Source: Pseudomonas oryzihabitans (GTDB lineage: Bacteria; Pseudomonadota; Gammaproteobacteria; Pseudomonadales; Pseudomonadaceae). Taken from it: a DNA stretch of 64,000 nt. A program made the position numbers and the translations under genes. The notes below the pieces were generated by a model. It saw only the letters and a list, made by a program, of their open reading frames with translations. It was not told where the DNA came from and ran no database searches. Position 1 is the stretch's first letter, and each line of letters begins with the position of its first letter. The DNA is taken from the NCBI RefSeq assembly GCF_024652905.1, contig NZ_CP102428.1, positions 4,634,001 to 4,698,000 on the forward strand. Reading direction: 5' to 3'. Below, piece by piece: positions 1-11,151 of this stretch.

Positions 1-1
1 A

Positions 2-1099
2 TCAGCGGCCGGTCGGCTGCTGCTGGGTGATGCAGTGGATGTTGCCACCGCCCAGCAGGATCTCGCGTCCGGGGACCTGGATCACCTGGTGCTCCGGGAA
101 GCAGGCCTGCAGGGTACGCAGGGCCTCGGCATCCTCGGGGACGCCAAAGGTCGGCGCTATGATGCCGCCGTTGACGATCAGGAAATTGACGTAGGAGGCG
201 GCCAGACGCTCGCCAGCCCGGCGCGGCTGGGTACCCAGGCAGGCGTCTACGTCGCGGCATTCTTCCTCGCTGGCGAACAGCGGACCTGGGGTAACAATGC
301 GGTGCACTTTGAGGGTGCGGCCGCGGGCATCGGTTTCACGCTCCAGCACGGCCAGGGCCTCGCGGCACCGGCCGTAGTTGGGATCAGCCTGGTCGTCGCA
401 CCAGCTCAGCAGCACCTCGCCCGGGCGCACGTAGCAGCAGAAGTTATCCACGTGGCCGTTGGTCTCGTCATTGTAGAGACCGTGGGGCAGCCAGATGACC
501 TTGTCCACCGCCAGGTAGTCGCTCAAGTAACGCTCGATCTGCGCACGATCCAGGTGTGGATTGCGGTTGGCGTTGAGCAGGCATTCCTCGGTGGTGATCA
601 GGGTGCCTTCGCCGTCGACATGGATGGAGCCGCCTTCGAGGACGAAGTCCGGGGTGCGATAGCCCGGCAGATTCTCGATCGCCAGGATCTTGCCCGCTAC
701 CTGGTCGTCGCGCTGCCAGGGAAAGTAGAGACCACCGTCCAGGCCGCCCCAGGCATTGAAGCTCCAGTCCACACCGCGCACGCCGCCCTGGTCGTCGCTG
801 ACGAAGGTCGGGCCGGTATCGCGGCACCAGGCGTCGTCATTGCTGATTTCCACCACCCGGATGTTCGGATGCTGCAGGCGGGCGCGGGCATTTTCGTACT
901 GCTGCGCCGAGGCACCGATGGTGACCGGCTCGAAGCGGGCGATGGCCTGGGCCACGGCGGTGAAGGCCGCCTGGGCAGGCTTGCCGCCCAGGCGCCAGTT
1001 GTCCGGTCGCTCGGGCCAGACCATCCAGATCTGGCGCTGGTCGGCCCATTCGGCCGGCATGTGGAAGCCATCGGCACGCGGCGTGGTGAGGGTGGTCAT
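2..1099 (-). CDS. aguA: Agmatine deiminase
   Basis: This 365-residue protein should hydrolyse agmatine to N-carbamoylputrescine and ammonia in the cytoplasm, feeding arginine-derived carbon into putrescine. It is full length for the peptidyl-arginine-deiminase-like family. The C-terminal [13 protein letters not shown] segment carries the catalytic cysteine (C356), and the WCRDTGPTF motif (about residues 90-100) is typical of substrate-guanidine binding in this family. The ATG at 1097-1099 gives the normal N-terminus. It lies downstream of spuI on the same strand, so agmatine breakdown and gamma-glutamyl-putrescine formation sit side by side. aguB, the next enzyme in the pathway, is not in the window and may lie to the left. 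Confidence 0.95.
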   Translation of the reverse strand: MTTLTTPRADGFHMPAEWADQRQIWMVWPERPDNWRLGGKPAQAAFTAVAQAIARFEPVTIGASAQQYENARARLQHPNIRVVEISNDDAWCRDTGPTFVSDDQGGVRGVDWSFNAWGGLDGGLYFPWQRDDQVAGKILAIENLPGYRTPDFVLEGGSIHVDGEGTLITTEECLLNANRNPHLDRAQIERYLSDYLAVDKVIWLPHGLYNDETNGHVDNFCCYVRPGEVLLSWCDDQADPNYGRCREALAVLERETDARGRTLKVHRIVTPGPLFASEEECRDVDACLGTQPRRAGERLAASYVNFLIVNGGIIAPTFGVPEDAEALRTLQACFPEHQVIQVPGREILLGGGNIHCITQQQPTGR

Positions 1100-1201
1100 G
1101 GCGAAGCTCTCCGTCCAGAGTCGTCGTGGGTGATAAAGGGAAAGATCGGCAGGGCGCCACGAGCGTGATTACGCGCAGGGCTCCGGCGGTACTGCAGCGC
1201 A

Positions 1202-1232
1202 CCTGCCGACCGGTGCAGGACCGGTCGGCAGG
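1202..1232. repeat. Perfect 13-bp inverted repeat between spuI and aguA
   Basis: The arms CCTGCCGACCGGT (1202-1214) and ACCGGTCGGCAGG (1220-1232) are exact reverse complements around a 5-nt loop, six bases past the spuI stop. A T-run is missing on both sides, so it is not a textbook intrinsic terminator. It could protect or terminate the spuI mRNA. Confidence 0.7.
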
Positions 1233-1238
1233 CGGTGC

Positions 1239-2615
1239 TTACACGGTGTGCAGGTACCAGTTGTACTCGAGGTCGGAGATGGAGTGCTCGAACTCCTCCA
1301 GCTCGTGCTCCTTGCAGGCGACGAAGATGTCGATGTACTTCGGATCGATGTACTCCGCCATCACCGAGCTGTCGTCCAGGTAGCGCAAGGCATCGCGCAG
1401 GTTGTTCGGCAGGCTCTGCTCGTGCTGCTCGTAGGAGTTGCCCTCGGTGACCGGGCCGGGCTCGATCTGCCGGGTCAGGCCGTGGTGTACCCCGGCCAGG
1501 ACGCCGGCTAGCAGCAGGTAGGGGTTGGCGTCGGCGCCAGCCACTCGATGCTCGATGCGGTGTGCCTCCGGCGTACCGGTGGGGACGCGCAGGGCGGTGG
1601 TGCGGTTGTCCAGGCCCCAGCTCGGGGCATTGGGCACGAAGAACTGCGAGCCGAAGCGCCGATAGCTGTTCACGTTGGGACAGAGAAAGGCCATGCAGGC
1701 GGGTAGGGTCTCGAGCACACCGCCGATGGCATGACGCAATGCGGCGTTCTGCTCGGGATCCTCGCCGGCGAAGATGTTGCGACCTTCCTTGTCCAGCAGG
1801 GAGATGTGCACGTGCAGACCATTGCCCGCCTGGCCCGGATAGGGCTTGGCCATGAAGGTGGTGTCCATCTCATGGTCGTAGGCGACGTTCTTGATCAGGC
1901 GCTTGAGCAGTACGGCGTAGTCGCAGGCCTTGATCGGATCGGCGACGTGATTGAGGTTGACCTCGAATTGCGCTGGCGCCGATTCGGCGACGATGGCGTC
2001 GGCCGGAATGCCCTGGGCGCGGGCGCCGTCGATGATGTCCTGCAGGCAGTCGGCGTATTCATCCAGATCGTCCATCGAGTAGACCTGGACCGATTGCGGA
2101 CGCTTGCCGGAAATGGGTGAGCGCGGCGGTTGCGGGCGGCCGTTGATGTTCTCCTGATCGATCAGATAGAACTCCAGCTCGAAGGCGGCGCAGACGGTGA
2201 GTCCGAGCTCGTCGAAGCGCTGGACGACCTGGCGCAGGACCTCGCGGGGGTCGGCGAAGAAGGGCTCGCCTTCCATCTCGTGCATGGTCATCAGCAGCTG
2301 CGCGGTGGGGCGCTTCTGCCAGGGTTCCATGGAGAGGGTGTCGGTGATAGGGAAACAGACGCGGTCGGCATCGCCGATGTCGAGCCCGAGACCGGTGCTT
2401 TCGACGGTGGAGCCGGTGATGTCGAGGGCGAACAGCGAAGCGGGGAGGTTGATTCCTTTCTCGAAGACTTTGGGCAGATTGTTGCGCTCGATGCGTTTGC
2501 CACGCACCACGCCATTCATATCCGCAATCAGAAGATCGACGAACTGGACCTCAGGGTGCTCCCTGAGGAAGTCGGTCGCTTCATCCAAACGAACGGCACG
2601 CGGGGGTACCGACAT
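1239..2615 (-). CDS. spuI: Gamma-glutamylpolyamine synthetase (glutamine synthetase family)
   Basis: This 458-residue glutamine-synthetase-fold enzyme is likely to ligate glutamate to putrescine or another polyamine, the first step of the gamma-glutamylation route. Visible GS motifs include EFEFYL-like AFELEFYLID, the NLNHV/EVN metal-site segment, GNGLHVHISL (ATP and metal binding) and NRTTALRVP. The ATG at 2615 is preferred over an upstream in-frame ATG because it starts the conserved N-terminus (MSVPPRAVRLDE) and has AAAGGTG just upstream. It is transcribed away from spuA-H across a shared 406-bp region. A second paralogue, spuB, lies in the plus-strand operon. Polyamine identity is inferred from context, since GS paralogues are hard to assign by motif. 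Confidence 0.9.
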   Translation of the reverse strand: MSVPPRAVRLDEATDFLREHPEVQFVDLLIADMNGVVRGKRIERNNLPKVFEKGINLPASLFALDITGSTVESTGLGLDIGDADRVCFPITDTLSMEPWQKRPTAQLLMTMHEMEGEPFFADPREVLRQVVQRFDELGLTVCAAFELEFYLIDQENINGRPQPPRSPISGKRPQSVQVYSMDDLDEYADCLQDIIDGARAQGIPADAIVAESAPAQFEVNLNHVADPIKACDYAVLLKRLIKNVAYDHEMDTTFMAKPYPGQAGNGLHVHISLLDKEGRNIFAGEDPEQNAALRHAIGGVLETLPACMAFLCPNVNSYRRFGSQFFVPNAPSWGLDNRTTALRVPTGTPEAHRIEHRVAGADANPYLLLAGVLAGVHHGLTRQIEPGPVTEGNSYEQHEQSLPNNLRDALRYLDDSSVMAEYIDPKYIDIFVACKEHELEEFEHSISDLEYNWYLHTV

Positions 2616-2700
2616 GATGAAACACCTTTGCTTTTGGCTGCGCTCGACAAAACGGTTAGCGCCTGATGCGCCTGTTTGCCCAGTGGGCCAACCGCAGTGA

Positions 2701-2732
2701 GGGCACGAGTGCCCGCTGTCGATCCGACAGCG
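2701..2732. repeat. Two back-to-back perfect hairpins upstream of spuI
   Basis: GGGCAC / GTGCCC (2701-2706, 2709-2714) is followed at once by CGCTGTCG / CGACAGCG (2714-2721, 2725-2732, 3-nt loop). They lie about 85 bp upstream of the spuI start, so they could be operator palindromes or part of a structured spuI leader. Function is unknown. Confidence 0.55.
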
Positions 2733-2846
2733 ACCTGAGAGGACGGTCTCGCCTGCGCTCCGACGCTTTGCCAGCGCCCCTGTTAAAAATATCAATCAGC
2801 GGAGTTACCACCCTGGAGTCAATCCGAAAGGCGGAGCAAAGTCAAC

Positions 2847-2862
2847 TGGCGGAAAGCCTGCT
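2847..2862 (+). promoter_or_regulatory. Possible sigma-54 promoter for spuA operon
   Basis: TGGCGGAAAGCCTGCT has the invariant GG, ten bases, then GC of -24/-12 promoters, with a weaker CTGC in place of TTGC. It would leave a leader of about 150 nt before spuA. Sigma-54 control of nitrogen-rich substrates is plausible, but the match is imperfect. Confidence 0.3.
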
Positions 2863-3021
2863 CAGGGGTGGTGCGCAGGTGCCTGTTTTTGGCGCATTCA
2901 TGGGCGCTAGAACGCCTCTGTTGCGCCGCTTCTGTGCAGAATCTCGAAACTTTTTACCGGTGGTTGTGAAAAATAACGAACAAGACTAGGCTCGGATGAT
3001 TCCTGTTCAACCCGGTGCCCC

Positions 3022-3771
3022 ATGTCCGCGCTGCCCCTCATAGGTGTCACAGCCTGTACCAGGCAACTAGGCCTGCATCCCTTTCACATCGCTGGCGACA
3101 AGTATCTGCGCGCGGTGGTGGAAGGGGCCGAGGGCATGCCGCTGGTGATTCCGGCCCTCGCCGACCTCATCGCTACCGAGGCCCTGGTGGAGCGTCTGGA
3201 CGGTCTGCTGTTCACCGGTTCGCCGTCCAATGTCGAACCTCGCCATTACCAGGGCCCGCCCAGCGAGCCCGGCACCCTGCACGATGCGGCGCGCGACGCC
3301 GTGACCCTGCCTCTGCTGCGCGTCGCGGTGGCTGCGGGCGTGCCGGTGCTGGGCATCTGTCGGGGCTTCCAGGAAATGAACGTGGCCTTTGGCGGCAGCC
3401 TGCACCAGAAGGTGCATGAGGTCGCTTCCCTCATGGATCACCGCGAGCGCGGCGAGACTCTGGAAGAACACTATGGCTTGCACCATCTGGTCGAGGTCCA
3501 GCCAGGTGGCCTGTTCGAGACCCTGGATCTGCCGACGCGCTTCGAGGTGAACTCCATCCATGGCCAGGGTATCGAGCGCCTGGCGCCGGGGTTGCGCGCC
3601 GAGGCGCTGGCCCCCGATGGCCTGATCGAAGCCGTCTCGCTTCCCGAGGCCCGCGCCTTCACTTGTGGTGTGCAGTGGCACCCAGAGTGGAAGGTACGCA
3701 GTCACCCGGTCTATCTCGCTTTATTCAAGGCGTTCGGCAAGGCCTGCAAGGAGCGCGCTGCCGGTCGCTGA
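3022..3771 (+). CDS. spuA: Gamma-glutamyl-GABA hydrolase (class I amidotransferase fold)
   Basis: This 249-residue PuuD/SpuA-family protein should hydrolyse the gamma-glutamyl amide formed during polyamine breakdown, releasing glutamate and GABA or a related amine. The nucleophile elbow GICRGFQEMN and the partner His/Glu in VQWHPEWK near the C-terminus give the full Cys-His-Glu triad. The ATG at 3022 matches the family start (MSALPLIGVTAC). It opens the plus-strand spu operon; spuB follows after 34 bases. The family assignment is strong. The exact substrate is inferred from the operon. Confidence 0.93.
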   Translation: MSALPLIGVTACTRQLGLHPFHIAGDKYLRAVVEGAEGMPLVIPALADLIATEALVERLDGLLFTGSPSNVEPRHYQGPPSEPGTLHDAARDAVTLPLLRVAVAAGVPVLGICRGFQEMNVAFGGSLHQKVHEVASLMDHRERGETLEEHYGLHHLVEVQPGGLFETLDLPTRFEVNSIHGQGIERLAPGLRAEALAPDGLIEAVSLPEARAFTCGVQWHPEWKVRSHPVYLALFKAFGKACKERAAGR

Positions 3772-3805
3772 TGCTGTTCACCCCGCTCGAACCTTCGAGG
3801 TCTTT

Positions 3806-5164
3806 ATGAGCACCCCGCTTGACCGGCTCACCGCCTGGTTGAAAGAACGCAAGATCACTGAAGTGGAATGCCTGGTAGCCGACCTGACCGGCATCGCCCG
3901 CGGCAAGATTTCTCCCACCGCCAAGTTTCTCAACGAAAAGGGCATGCGCCTGCCGGAGAGCGTGCTCCTGCAGAGCGTGACCGGGGACTATGTCGACGAC
4001 GACATCTACTATGAATTGCTCGACCCGGCCGACATCGACATGCACTGTCGCCCGGACGATCGCGCGGTGTTCCTGGTGCCCTGGGCGCTGGAACCCACCG
4101 CCCTGGTGATCCACGACACCTACGACAAGCGCGGCATCCCCATCGAGCTGTCGCCGCGCAACCTGCTCAAGAAGGTGCTCAAACTCTATGCCGAGCACGG
4201 CTGGCAGCCCATCGTCGCGCCGGAAATGGAGTTCTACCTGACCAAGCGCAGCGACGACCCCGACTATCCGCTGCAGCCGCCGGTAGGCCGCTCCGGTCGC
4301 CAGGAAACCGGGCGCCAGTCCTTTTCCATCGACGCGGCCAACGAATTCGATCCGCTGTTCGAGGACATGTACGACTGGTGCGAGGCCCAGGAGCTGGATC
4401 TGGATACCCTGATCCACGAGGAAGGCACCGCCCAGATGGAGATCAACTTCCGTCACGGCGATCCGTTGCACCTGGCCGACCAGATCTTCGTCTTCAAGCG
4501 CACCCTGCGCGAGGCGGCGCTCAAGCATAACGTCACCGCTACCTTCATGGCCAAACCCATGACCGGCGAGCCTGGCAGCGCCATGCACCTGCACCAGAGC
4601 GTGGTGGATCTCAAGACCGGCAAGACGGTGTTTTCCAACCCCGATGGCAGCATGAGCGAGCTCTTCCTGCACCACATCGGCGGTCTGCAGAAATACATTC
4701 CCGAGGCGCTGCCGCTGTTCGCGCCCAATGTGAATTCCTTCCGCCGCTTCCTGCCCGATACCTCGGCGCCGGTCAACGTGGAGTGGGGTGAGGAGAACCG
4801 CACCGTGGGCCTGCGGGTACCGGATTCCGATCCGCAGAATCGCCGGGTTGAGAATCGTCTGGCCGGCGCCGATGCCAACCCCTATCTGGCCCTGGCCGCC
4901 AGCCTGCTGTGTGGCTATCTGGGCATGGTCGAGAACGTCTCGCCCAGCGCCCCGGTGCAGGGCCGCGGCTATGAGCGCCGCAACCTGCGCCTGCCGCTGA
5001 CCCTGGAAGCCGCCCTGGAGCGCATGGAGCAGTCGGCCACCCTGGAGCGTTATCTGGGGAGTCGTTTCACCCGTGGCTACGTCGCGGTGAAGCGCGCCGA
5101 ACATGAGAATTACAAGCGCGTGATCAGTTCGTGGGAGCGGGAATTCCTGCTGCTCAGCGTCTGA
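3806..5164 (+). CDS. spuB: Gamma-glutamylpolyamine synthetase paralogue
   Basis: This is a 452-residue glutamine-synthetase-like protein, the second of two in the locus. GS landmarks are PEMEFYL (about residue 140), the MEINFRHG metal-binding segment, [10 protein letters not shown], and [13 protein letters not shown] with [13 protein letters not shown] near the C-terminus. The ATG at 3806 begins the conserved N-terminus and fits the end of spuA. Upstream in-frame starts would overlap spuA and add non-conserved residues. It probably shares gamma-glutamylation of putrescine, cadaverine or diamines with SpuI, with different substrate or induction preference. That division of labour is inference. 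Confidence 0.92.
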   Translation: MSTPLDRLTAWLKERKITEVECLVADLTGIARGKISPTAKFLNEKGMRLPESVLLQSVTGDYVDDDIYYELLDPADIDMHCRPDDRAVFLVPWALEPTALVIHDTYDKRGIPIELSPRNLLKKVLKLYAEHGWQPIVAPEMEFYLTKRSDDPDYPLQPPVGRSGRQETGRQSFSIDAANEFDPLFEDMYDWCEAQELDLDTLIHEEGTAQMEINFRHGDPLHLADQIFVFKRTLREAALKHNVTATFMAKPMTGEPGSAMHLHQSVVDLKTGKTVFSNPDGSMSELFLHHIGGLQKYIPEALPLFAPNVNSFRRFLPDTSAPVNVEWGEENRTVGLRVPDSDPQNRRVENRLAGADANPYLALAASLLCGYLGMVENVSPSAPVQGRGYERRNLRLPLTLEAALERMEQSATLERYLGSRFTRGYVAVKRAEHENYKRVISSWEREFLLLSV

Positions 5165-5186
5165 CCGCGATTCAAGGAGAGGCTTC

Positions 5187-6545
5187 GTGACTACCTTTAC
5201 CACCGCACATTGGCAGGACCTGAGTCGTCGGCACCTGCTGGCGCCCTTCACCGACTATCGCCAGCTCAACGAGAAGGGCGCACGCATCATTACCCGTGCC
5301 GAGGGTGTGCACCTTTGGGACAGCGAGGGTCAGCGCATTCTCGACGGCATGGCCGGGCTCTGGTGCGTCAACGTCGGCTACGGCCGTGAAGAGCTGGTCG
5401 AAGCGGCCAGTCGCCAGATGCGTGAGCTGCCCTACTACAACCTGTTCTTCCAGACCGCCCACCCGCCGGCGCTAGAGCTGGCCAAGACCATCGCCCAACT
5501 GGCACCGGAGGGCATGAATCACGTGTTCTTCACCGGTTCGGGCTCGGAGGCCAACGACACGGTGCTGCGTCTGGTGCGCCATTACTGGGCGACCAAGGGC
5601 CAGCCGGAGAAGCGGGTGGTCATCGGCCGCTGGAATGGCTACCACGGCTCGACCATGGCCGGCGCCAGCCTGGGCGGCATGGCGGCGATGCACGAACAGG
5701 GCGGTCTGCTGCCCGACATCGTGCATATTCCGCAGCCCTACTGGTTCGGTGAAGGTGGCGAGATGAGTGCGGAGGCGTTCGGCGTCTGGGCGGCCGATCA
5801 GCTGGAGCAGAAGATCCTCGAGGTCGGCGAAGAGCGTGTCGCCGCCTTTATCGCCGAGCCCATCCAGGGTGCCGGCGGGGTGATAGTGCCGCCGGAAAGC
5901 TATTGGCCGCGAGTGCGCCAGATCCTCGACAAGTACGACATCCTCTTCATCGCCGACGAGGTCATCTGCGGCTTCGGTCGCACCGGCGAATGGTTCGGCA
6001 GCCAGTACTACGGCAATGCTCCGGACCTGATGCCCATCGCCAAGGGGCTCACCTCCGGCTACGTGCCCATGGGTGGCGTGGTGGTACGCGACGAAGTGGT
6101 CAGGGTGCTCGACGAGGGTGGCGAGTTCTATCACGGCTTCACCTATTCCGGGCATCCGGTGGCCGCCGCCGTGGCCCTGGAAAACATCCGCATCCTGCGT
6201 GACGAAGGCATCGTCGACCGGGTTCGCAACGCCACGGCACCCTATTTGCAGAAACGCTGGGCCGAGCTGGCCGACCACCCGCTGGTGGGCGAGACCCGCG
6301 GTGTCGGCATGGTGGCGGCGCTGGAATTGGTGCGCGACAAGAAGACGCGGACGCGGTACGAGGGTGGGGCGGGCATGCTCTGCCGTGAGCACTGCTTCCG
6401 CAATGGGCTGGTGATGCGTGCGGTGGGCGATACCATGATCATCGCCCCGCCTTTGGTCATCACGCCGGAGTCCATCGACGAGCTCGTCACCCTGGCGCGC
6501 CTGAGTCTCGATCAGACCCATGCGGTGCTACGTCAACGTGGCTAA
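5187..6545 (+). CDS. spuC: Putrescine-pyruvate aminotransferase (class III PLP)
   Basis: This 452-residue class III aminotransferase is likely to move the amino group of putrescine or a diamine to pyruvate, giving 4-aminobutanal and alanine. The PLP-binding lysine is in [13 protein letters not shown] (K286). Cofactor-phosphate binding residues are seen in GSGSEANDT and the PLP aspartate in [14 protein letters not shown]. The start is GTG at 5187, supported by AAGGAGAGG eight bases upstream and the conserved N-terminus. It sits 22 bases after spuB. Omega-amino-acid aminotransferases (for example beta-alanine-pyruvate) have the same fold, so the name rests on synteny. Confidence 0.92.
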   Translation: MTTFTTAHWQDLSRRHLLAPFTDYRQLNEKGARIITRAEGVHLWDSEGQRILDGMAGLWCVNVGYGREELVEAASRQMRELPYYNLFFQTAHPPALELAKTIAQLAPEGMNHVFFTGSGSEANDTVLRLVRHYWATKGQPEKRVVIGRWNGYHGSTMAGASLGGMAAMHEQGGLLPDIVHIPQPYWFGEGGEMSAEAFGVWAADQLEQKILEVGEERVAAFIAEPIQGAGGVIVPPESYWPRVRQILDKYDILFIADEVICGFGRTGEWFGSQYYGNAPDLMPIAKGLTSGYVPMGGVVVRDEVVRVLDEGGEFYHGFTYSGHPVAAAVALENIRILRDEGIVDRVRNATAPYLQKRWAELADHPLVGETRGVGMVAALELVRDKKTRTRYEGGAGMLCREHCFRNGLVMRAVGDTMIIAPPLVITPESIDELVTLARLSLDQTHAVLRQRG

Positions 6546-6550
6546 TGGCC

Positions 6551-6582
6551 GGCAAGGCTTGAGCGCGGCGGCGGACCTTGCC
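6551..6582. repeat. Inverted repeat between spuC and spuD
   Basis: GGCAAGG (6551-6557) and CCTTGCC (6576-6582) can pair around an 18-nt GC-rich loop in the 105-bp spuC-spuD gap. It is weaker than the hairpins after spuD and spuE. No T-run follows. Confidence 0.35.
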
Positions 6583-6632
6583 AGACTGCGCGCGGGCGCT
6601 GGCCGCGCACCGAATCAAAAGACCAACGATGA

Positions 6633-7748
<1,116 letters not shown>

Positions 7749-7775
7749 TTGCTGCCGCCGCGTGCGGCTGAAAGG

Positions 7776-7806
7776 ACGGCACGCCGGAGTCGCTCCGGCG
7801 TGCCGT
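7776..7806. repeat. Perfect 14-bp stem-loop between spuD and spuE
   Basis: Arms ACGGCACGCCGGAG (7776-7789) and CTCCGGCGTGCCGT (7793-7806) are exact reverse complements with a 3-nt TCG loop. No T-run follows, so it is more likely an mRNA-protecting or partial-termination hairpin than a full terminator. It would favour high SpuD over downstream genes. Confidence 0.75.
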
Positions 7807-7855
7807 ACGTCTGTATGGACCGCTGAAAGGGTGTCGCCGTCGATGCCCATCATGA

Positions 7856-8956
<1,101 letters not shown>

Positions 8957-8968
8957 CCAACGCTAAGC

Positions 8969-8987
8969 GGACCGGCCCGGCCGGTCC
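8969..8987. repeat. Perfect inverted repeat between spuE and spuF
   Basis: GGACCGGCC (8969-8977) and GGCCGGTCC (8979-8987) flank a single C, followed by CCGATTTT. It lies 12 bases past the spuE stop and 22 before spuF. The real loop must use some of the inner bases. The short T-run could give partial termination. Confidence 0.6.
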
Positions 8988-9009
8988 CCGATTTTCCTGG
9001 GAGATGTAC

Positions 9010-10164
9010 ATGGCGACCGCCACCAGTGCCTTCAAGAAAGCCGCCACCGGCGACAAGAAAGCCAAGGAAGTCCTGGTCAAGATCGACCGGGTCACCAAGA
9101 AATTTGACGAAACCGTCGCTGTCGACGACGTCTCCCTGACCATCAACAAGGGTGAGATTTTCGCCCTACTCGGCGGCTCGGGTTCGGGCAAGTCGACCCT
9201 GTTGCGCATGCTGGCCGGTTTCGAGCGGCCCAGCGAAGGACGCATCTTCCTTGATGGCGAGGACATCACCGACATGCCGCCCTACGAGCGGCCGATCAAC
9301 ATGATGTTCCAGTCCTATGCGCTGTTCCCGCACATGAGCGTGGAGCAGAACATCGCCTTCGGCCTCAAGCAGGACAAGCTGCCCAAGGCCGAGATCGACG
9401 CCCGCGTGGCCGAGATGCTCAAGCTGGTGCACATGACCCAGTACGCCAAGCGCAAACCGCACCAGCTCTCCGGTGGCCAGCGCCAGCGGGTGGCCCTGGC
9501 GCGTTCCCTGGCCAAGCGACCCAAGCTCCTGTTGCTCGACGAGCCCATGGGCGCCCTGGACAAGAAGCTGCGCTCGCAGATGCAGCTGGAACTGGTGGAA
9601 ATCATCGAGCGCGTGGGCGTGACCTGCGTGATGGTGACCCACGACCAGGAAGAGGCCATGACCATGGCCGAGCGCATCGCCATCATGCACCTGGGCTGGA
9701 TCGCCCAGGTGGGCAGCCCCATGGACATCTACGAGACCCCGGCGAGCCGGCTGGTCTGCGAGTTCATCGGCAGCGTCAACATCTTCGACGGCGAGCTGAC
9801 CGACGATGGCGCCGACCATGCCATCATCCACAGTCCGCAACTGGAGCGGCCGATCTATATCGGTCACGGCATCAGCACCCGCGCCCAGGAAAAGCAGGTC
9901 ACCTTCGCCCTGCGGCCCGAGAAGCTGCTGATGGGCACCAGCCTGCCGGCGGATCACGAGCATCCCGACTACAACTGGTGCAGCGGCACCGTGCATGACA
10001 TCGCCTACCTGGGTGGGCACTCGGTCTATCACGTCAAGTTGGGGACCGGGCCCATCGTCCAGTGCTTCATCGCCAACGCCGAGCGTCTCGGCAAACGACC
10101 CACCTGGGACGACGCCGTGGTGGTGTACTGGGAAGACGACAGCGGCGTGGTACTGCAAGCATGA
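9010..10164 (+). CDS. spuF: Polyamine ABC transporter ATP-binding subunit
   Basis: This 384-residue PotG-like ATPase energises the SpuGH permease from the cytoplasmic side. It has Walker A GGSGSGKST, the Q-loop, signature LSGGQRQRVALARSL, Walker B LLLLDEPMGALD and the switch His in MVTHDQEEAM. A C-terminal TOBE-like regulatory domain follows (about residue 270 on). Two ATGs are possible (9004 and 9010). 9010 is chosen because GGGAG ends six bases before it, whereas it abuts the ATG at 9004. The stop overlaps the spuG start (ATGA), so translation is coupled. Confidence 0.95.
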   Translation: MATATSAFKKAATGDKKAKEVLVKIDRVTKKFDETVAVDDVSLTINKGEIFALLGGSGSGKSTLLRMLAGFERPSEGRIFLDGEDITDMPPYERPINMMFQSYALFPHMSVEQNIAFGLKQDKLPKAEIDARVAEMLKLVHMTQYAKRKPHQLSGGQRQRVALARSLAKRPKLLLLDEPMGALDKKLRSQMQLELVEIIERVGVTCVMVTHDQEEAMTMAERIAIMHLGWIAQVGSPMDIYETPASRLVCEFIGSVNIFDGELTDDGADHAIIHSPQLERPIYIGHGISTRAQEKQVTFALRPEKLLMGTSLPADHEHPDYNWCSGTVHDIAYLGGHSVYHVKLGTGPIVQCFIANAERLGKRPTWDDAVVVYWEDDSGVVLQA

Positions 10165-11069
10165 CCAGACCTCCCTTGCTCAAGCGCCTGCTCGATGGCC
10201 GCCGCCTGACCATTGGCGTGCCCTTCGTCTGGCTGTTCCTGTTCTTCCTGCTGCCGTTCCTGATCGTGCTCAAGATCAGCTTCTCGGTGGCGGACGTGGC
10301 CATCCCGCCCTATACCGAGCTGTTCAGCTACGCCGATCAGCAACTGGATATCGCGCTCAACTTCGGCAACTACCTGATGTTCGCCGGCGATCCGCTGTAT
10401 CTGGATGCCTATCTCGGCTCGCTGAAGATGGCCGGCATCAGTACCCTGATCTGCCTGCTGATCGGCTATCCCATGGCCTATGCCATCGCCCGCGCCAGTC
10501 GCGAGAAGCAGACGGTGCTGCTGCTGCTGATCATGATGCCGACCTGGACCGCCATTCTCATCCGCGTCTATGCCTGGATGGGGCTGCTCTCCACCAATGG
10601 CCTGATCAACAGCTTCCTGATGAATCTGGGCATCATCAACAGTCCGCTGCAGATGCTCAACACCAACTTCGCGGTGTACCTGGGGATCGTCTATTCCTAT
10701 CTGCCGTTCATGATCCTGCCGTTGTTCGCCAACCTGGTGAAGCATGACCTGACCCTGCTGGAAGCCGCCGGCGACCTGGGTGCCAGTCGTTTCACCAGCT
10801 TCTGGAAGATCACCGTGCCGCTGTCCAAGAACGGCATCATTGCCGGCTGTATGCTGGTGTTCATTCCGGCGGTGGGGGAGTTCGTCATTCCCGAACTGCT
10901 GGGTGGCCCGGAGACCCTGATGATCGGCCGCGTGCTCTGGCAGGAATTCTTCAACAACCGTGACTGGCCGGTGGCCTCGGCGCTGGCCGTGGTGATGCTG
11001 CTGATCCTGATCGTGCCCATCGTGCTGTTCAATCGCAACCAAGCCAAGGAACTGGAGGGCAAGCTGTGA
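10161..11069 (+). CDS. spuG: Polyamine ABC transporter permease (PotH-like)
   Basis: This 302-residue inner-membrane permease has about six hydrophobic segments and the EAA loop (EAAGDLGASRFTSFWKITVPLS) that docks on the ATPase. The ATG at 10161 overlaps the spuF stop, which fixes the start and leaves out an upstream in-frame stretch antisense-like in composition. Its last 57 bases are partly repeated in the gap before spuH, an unusual rearrangement. It forms a heterodimer with SpuH. Confidence 0.94.
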   Translation: MTRPPLLKRLLDGRRLTIGVPFVWLFLFFLLPFLIVLKISFSVADVAIPPYTELFSYADQQLDIALNFGNYLMFAGDPLYLDAYLGSLKMAGISTLICLLIGYPMAYAIARASREKQTVLLLLIMMPTWTAILIRVYAWMGLLSTNGLINSFLMNLGIINSPLQMLNTNFAVYLGIVYSYLPFMILPLFANLVKHDLTLLEAAGDLGASRFTSFWKITVPLSKNGIIAGCMLVFIPAVGEFVIPELLGGPETLMIGRVLWQEFFNNRDWPVASALAVVMLLILIVPIVLFNRNQAKELEGKL

Positions 11070-11151
11070 GCCAGACAGCCATTCTGTGCCCATCGTGCTG
11101 TTCAATCGGCTCTCCAATCTGGAGCCGAGCCAAGGAACTGGAGGGCAAGCT
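11013..11151 (+). repeat. Imperfect tandem copy of the spuG 3' end
   Basis: GTGCCCATCGTGCTGTTCAA plus TCG at 11013-11035 recurs at 11086-11108. GCCAAGGAACTGGAGGGCAA plus GCT at 11043-11065 recurs at 11129-11151. The second copy contains 13 extra bases between the two blocks, including a small GGCTC/GAGCC hairpin. The copied end runs straight into the spuH ATG, so spuH reuses the ribosome site GGAGGGCAAGCT of the spuG tail. Confidence 0.85.

Larger units (their letters stand above)
2616..3021. other. Divergent spuI/spuA regulatory region, no gene seen
   Basis: These 406 bases separate the divergent spuI and spuA genes. No convincing coding sequence is visible. The region holds two adjacent perfect hairpins (2701-2732), a sigma-54-like element (2847-2862) and a more AT-rich stretch near 2945-2990 just upstream of spuA. 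It should contain the promoters of both transcripts. Confidence 0.6.
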
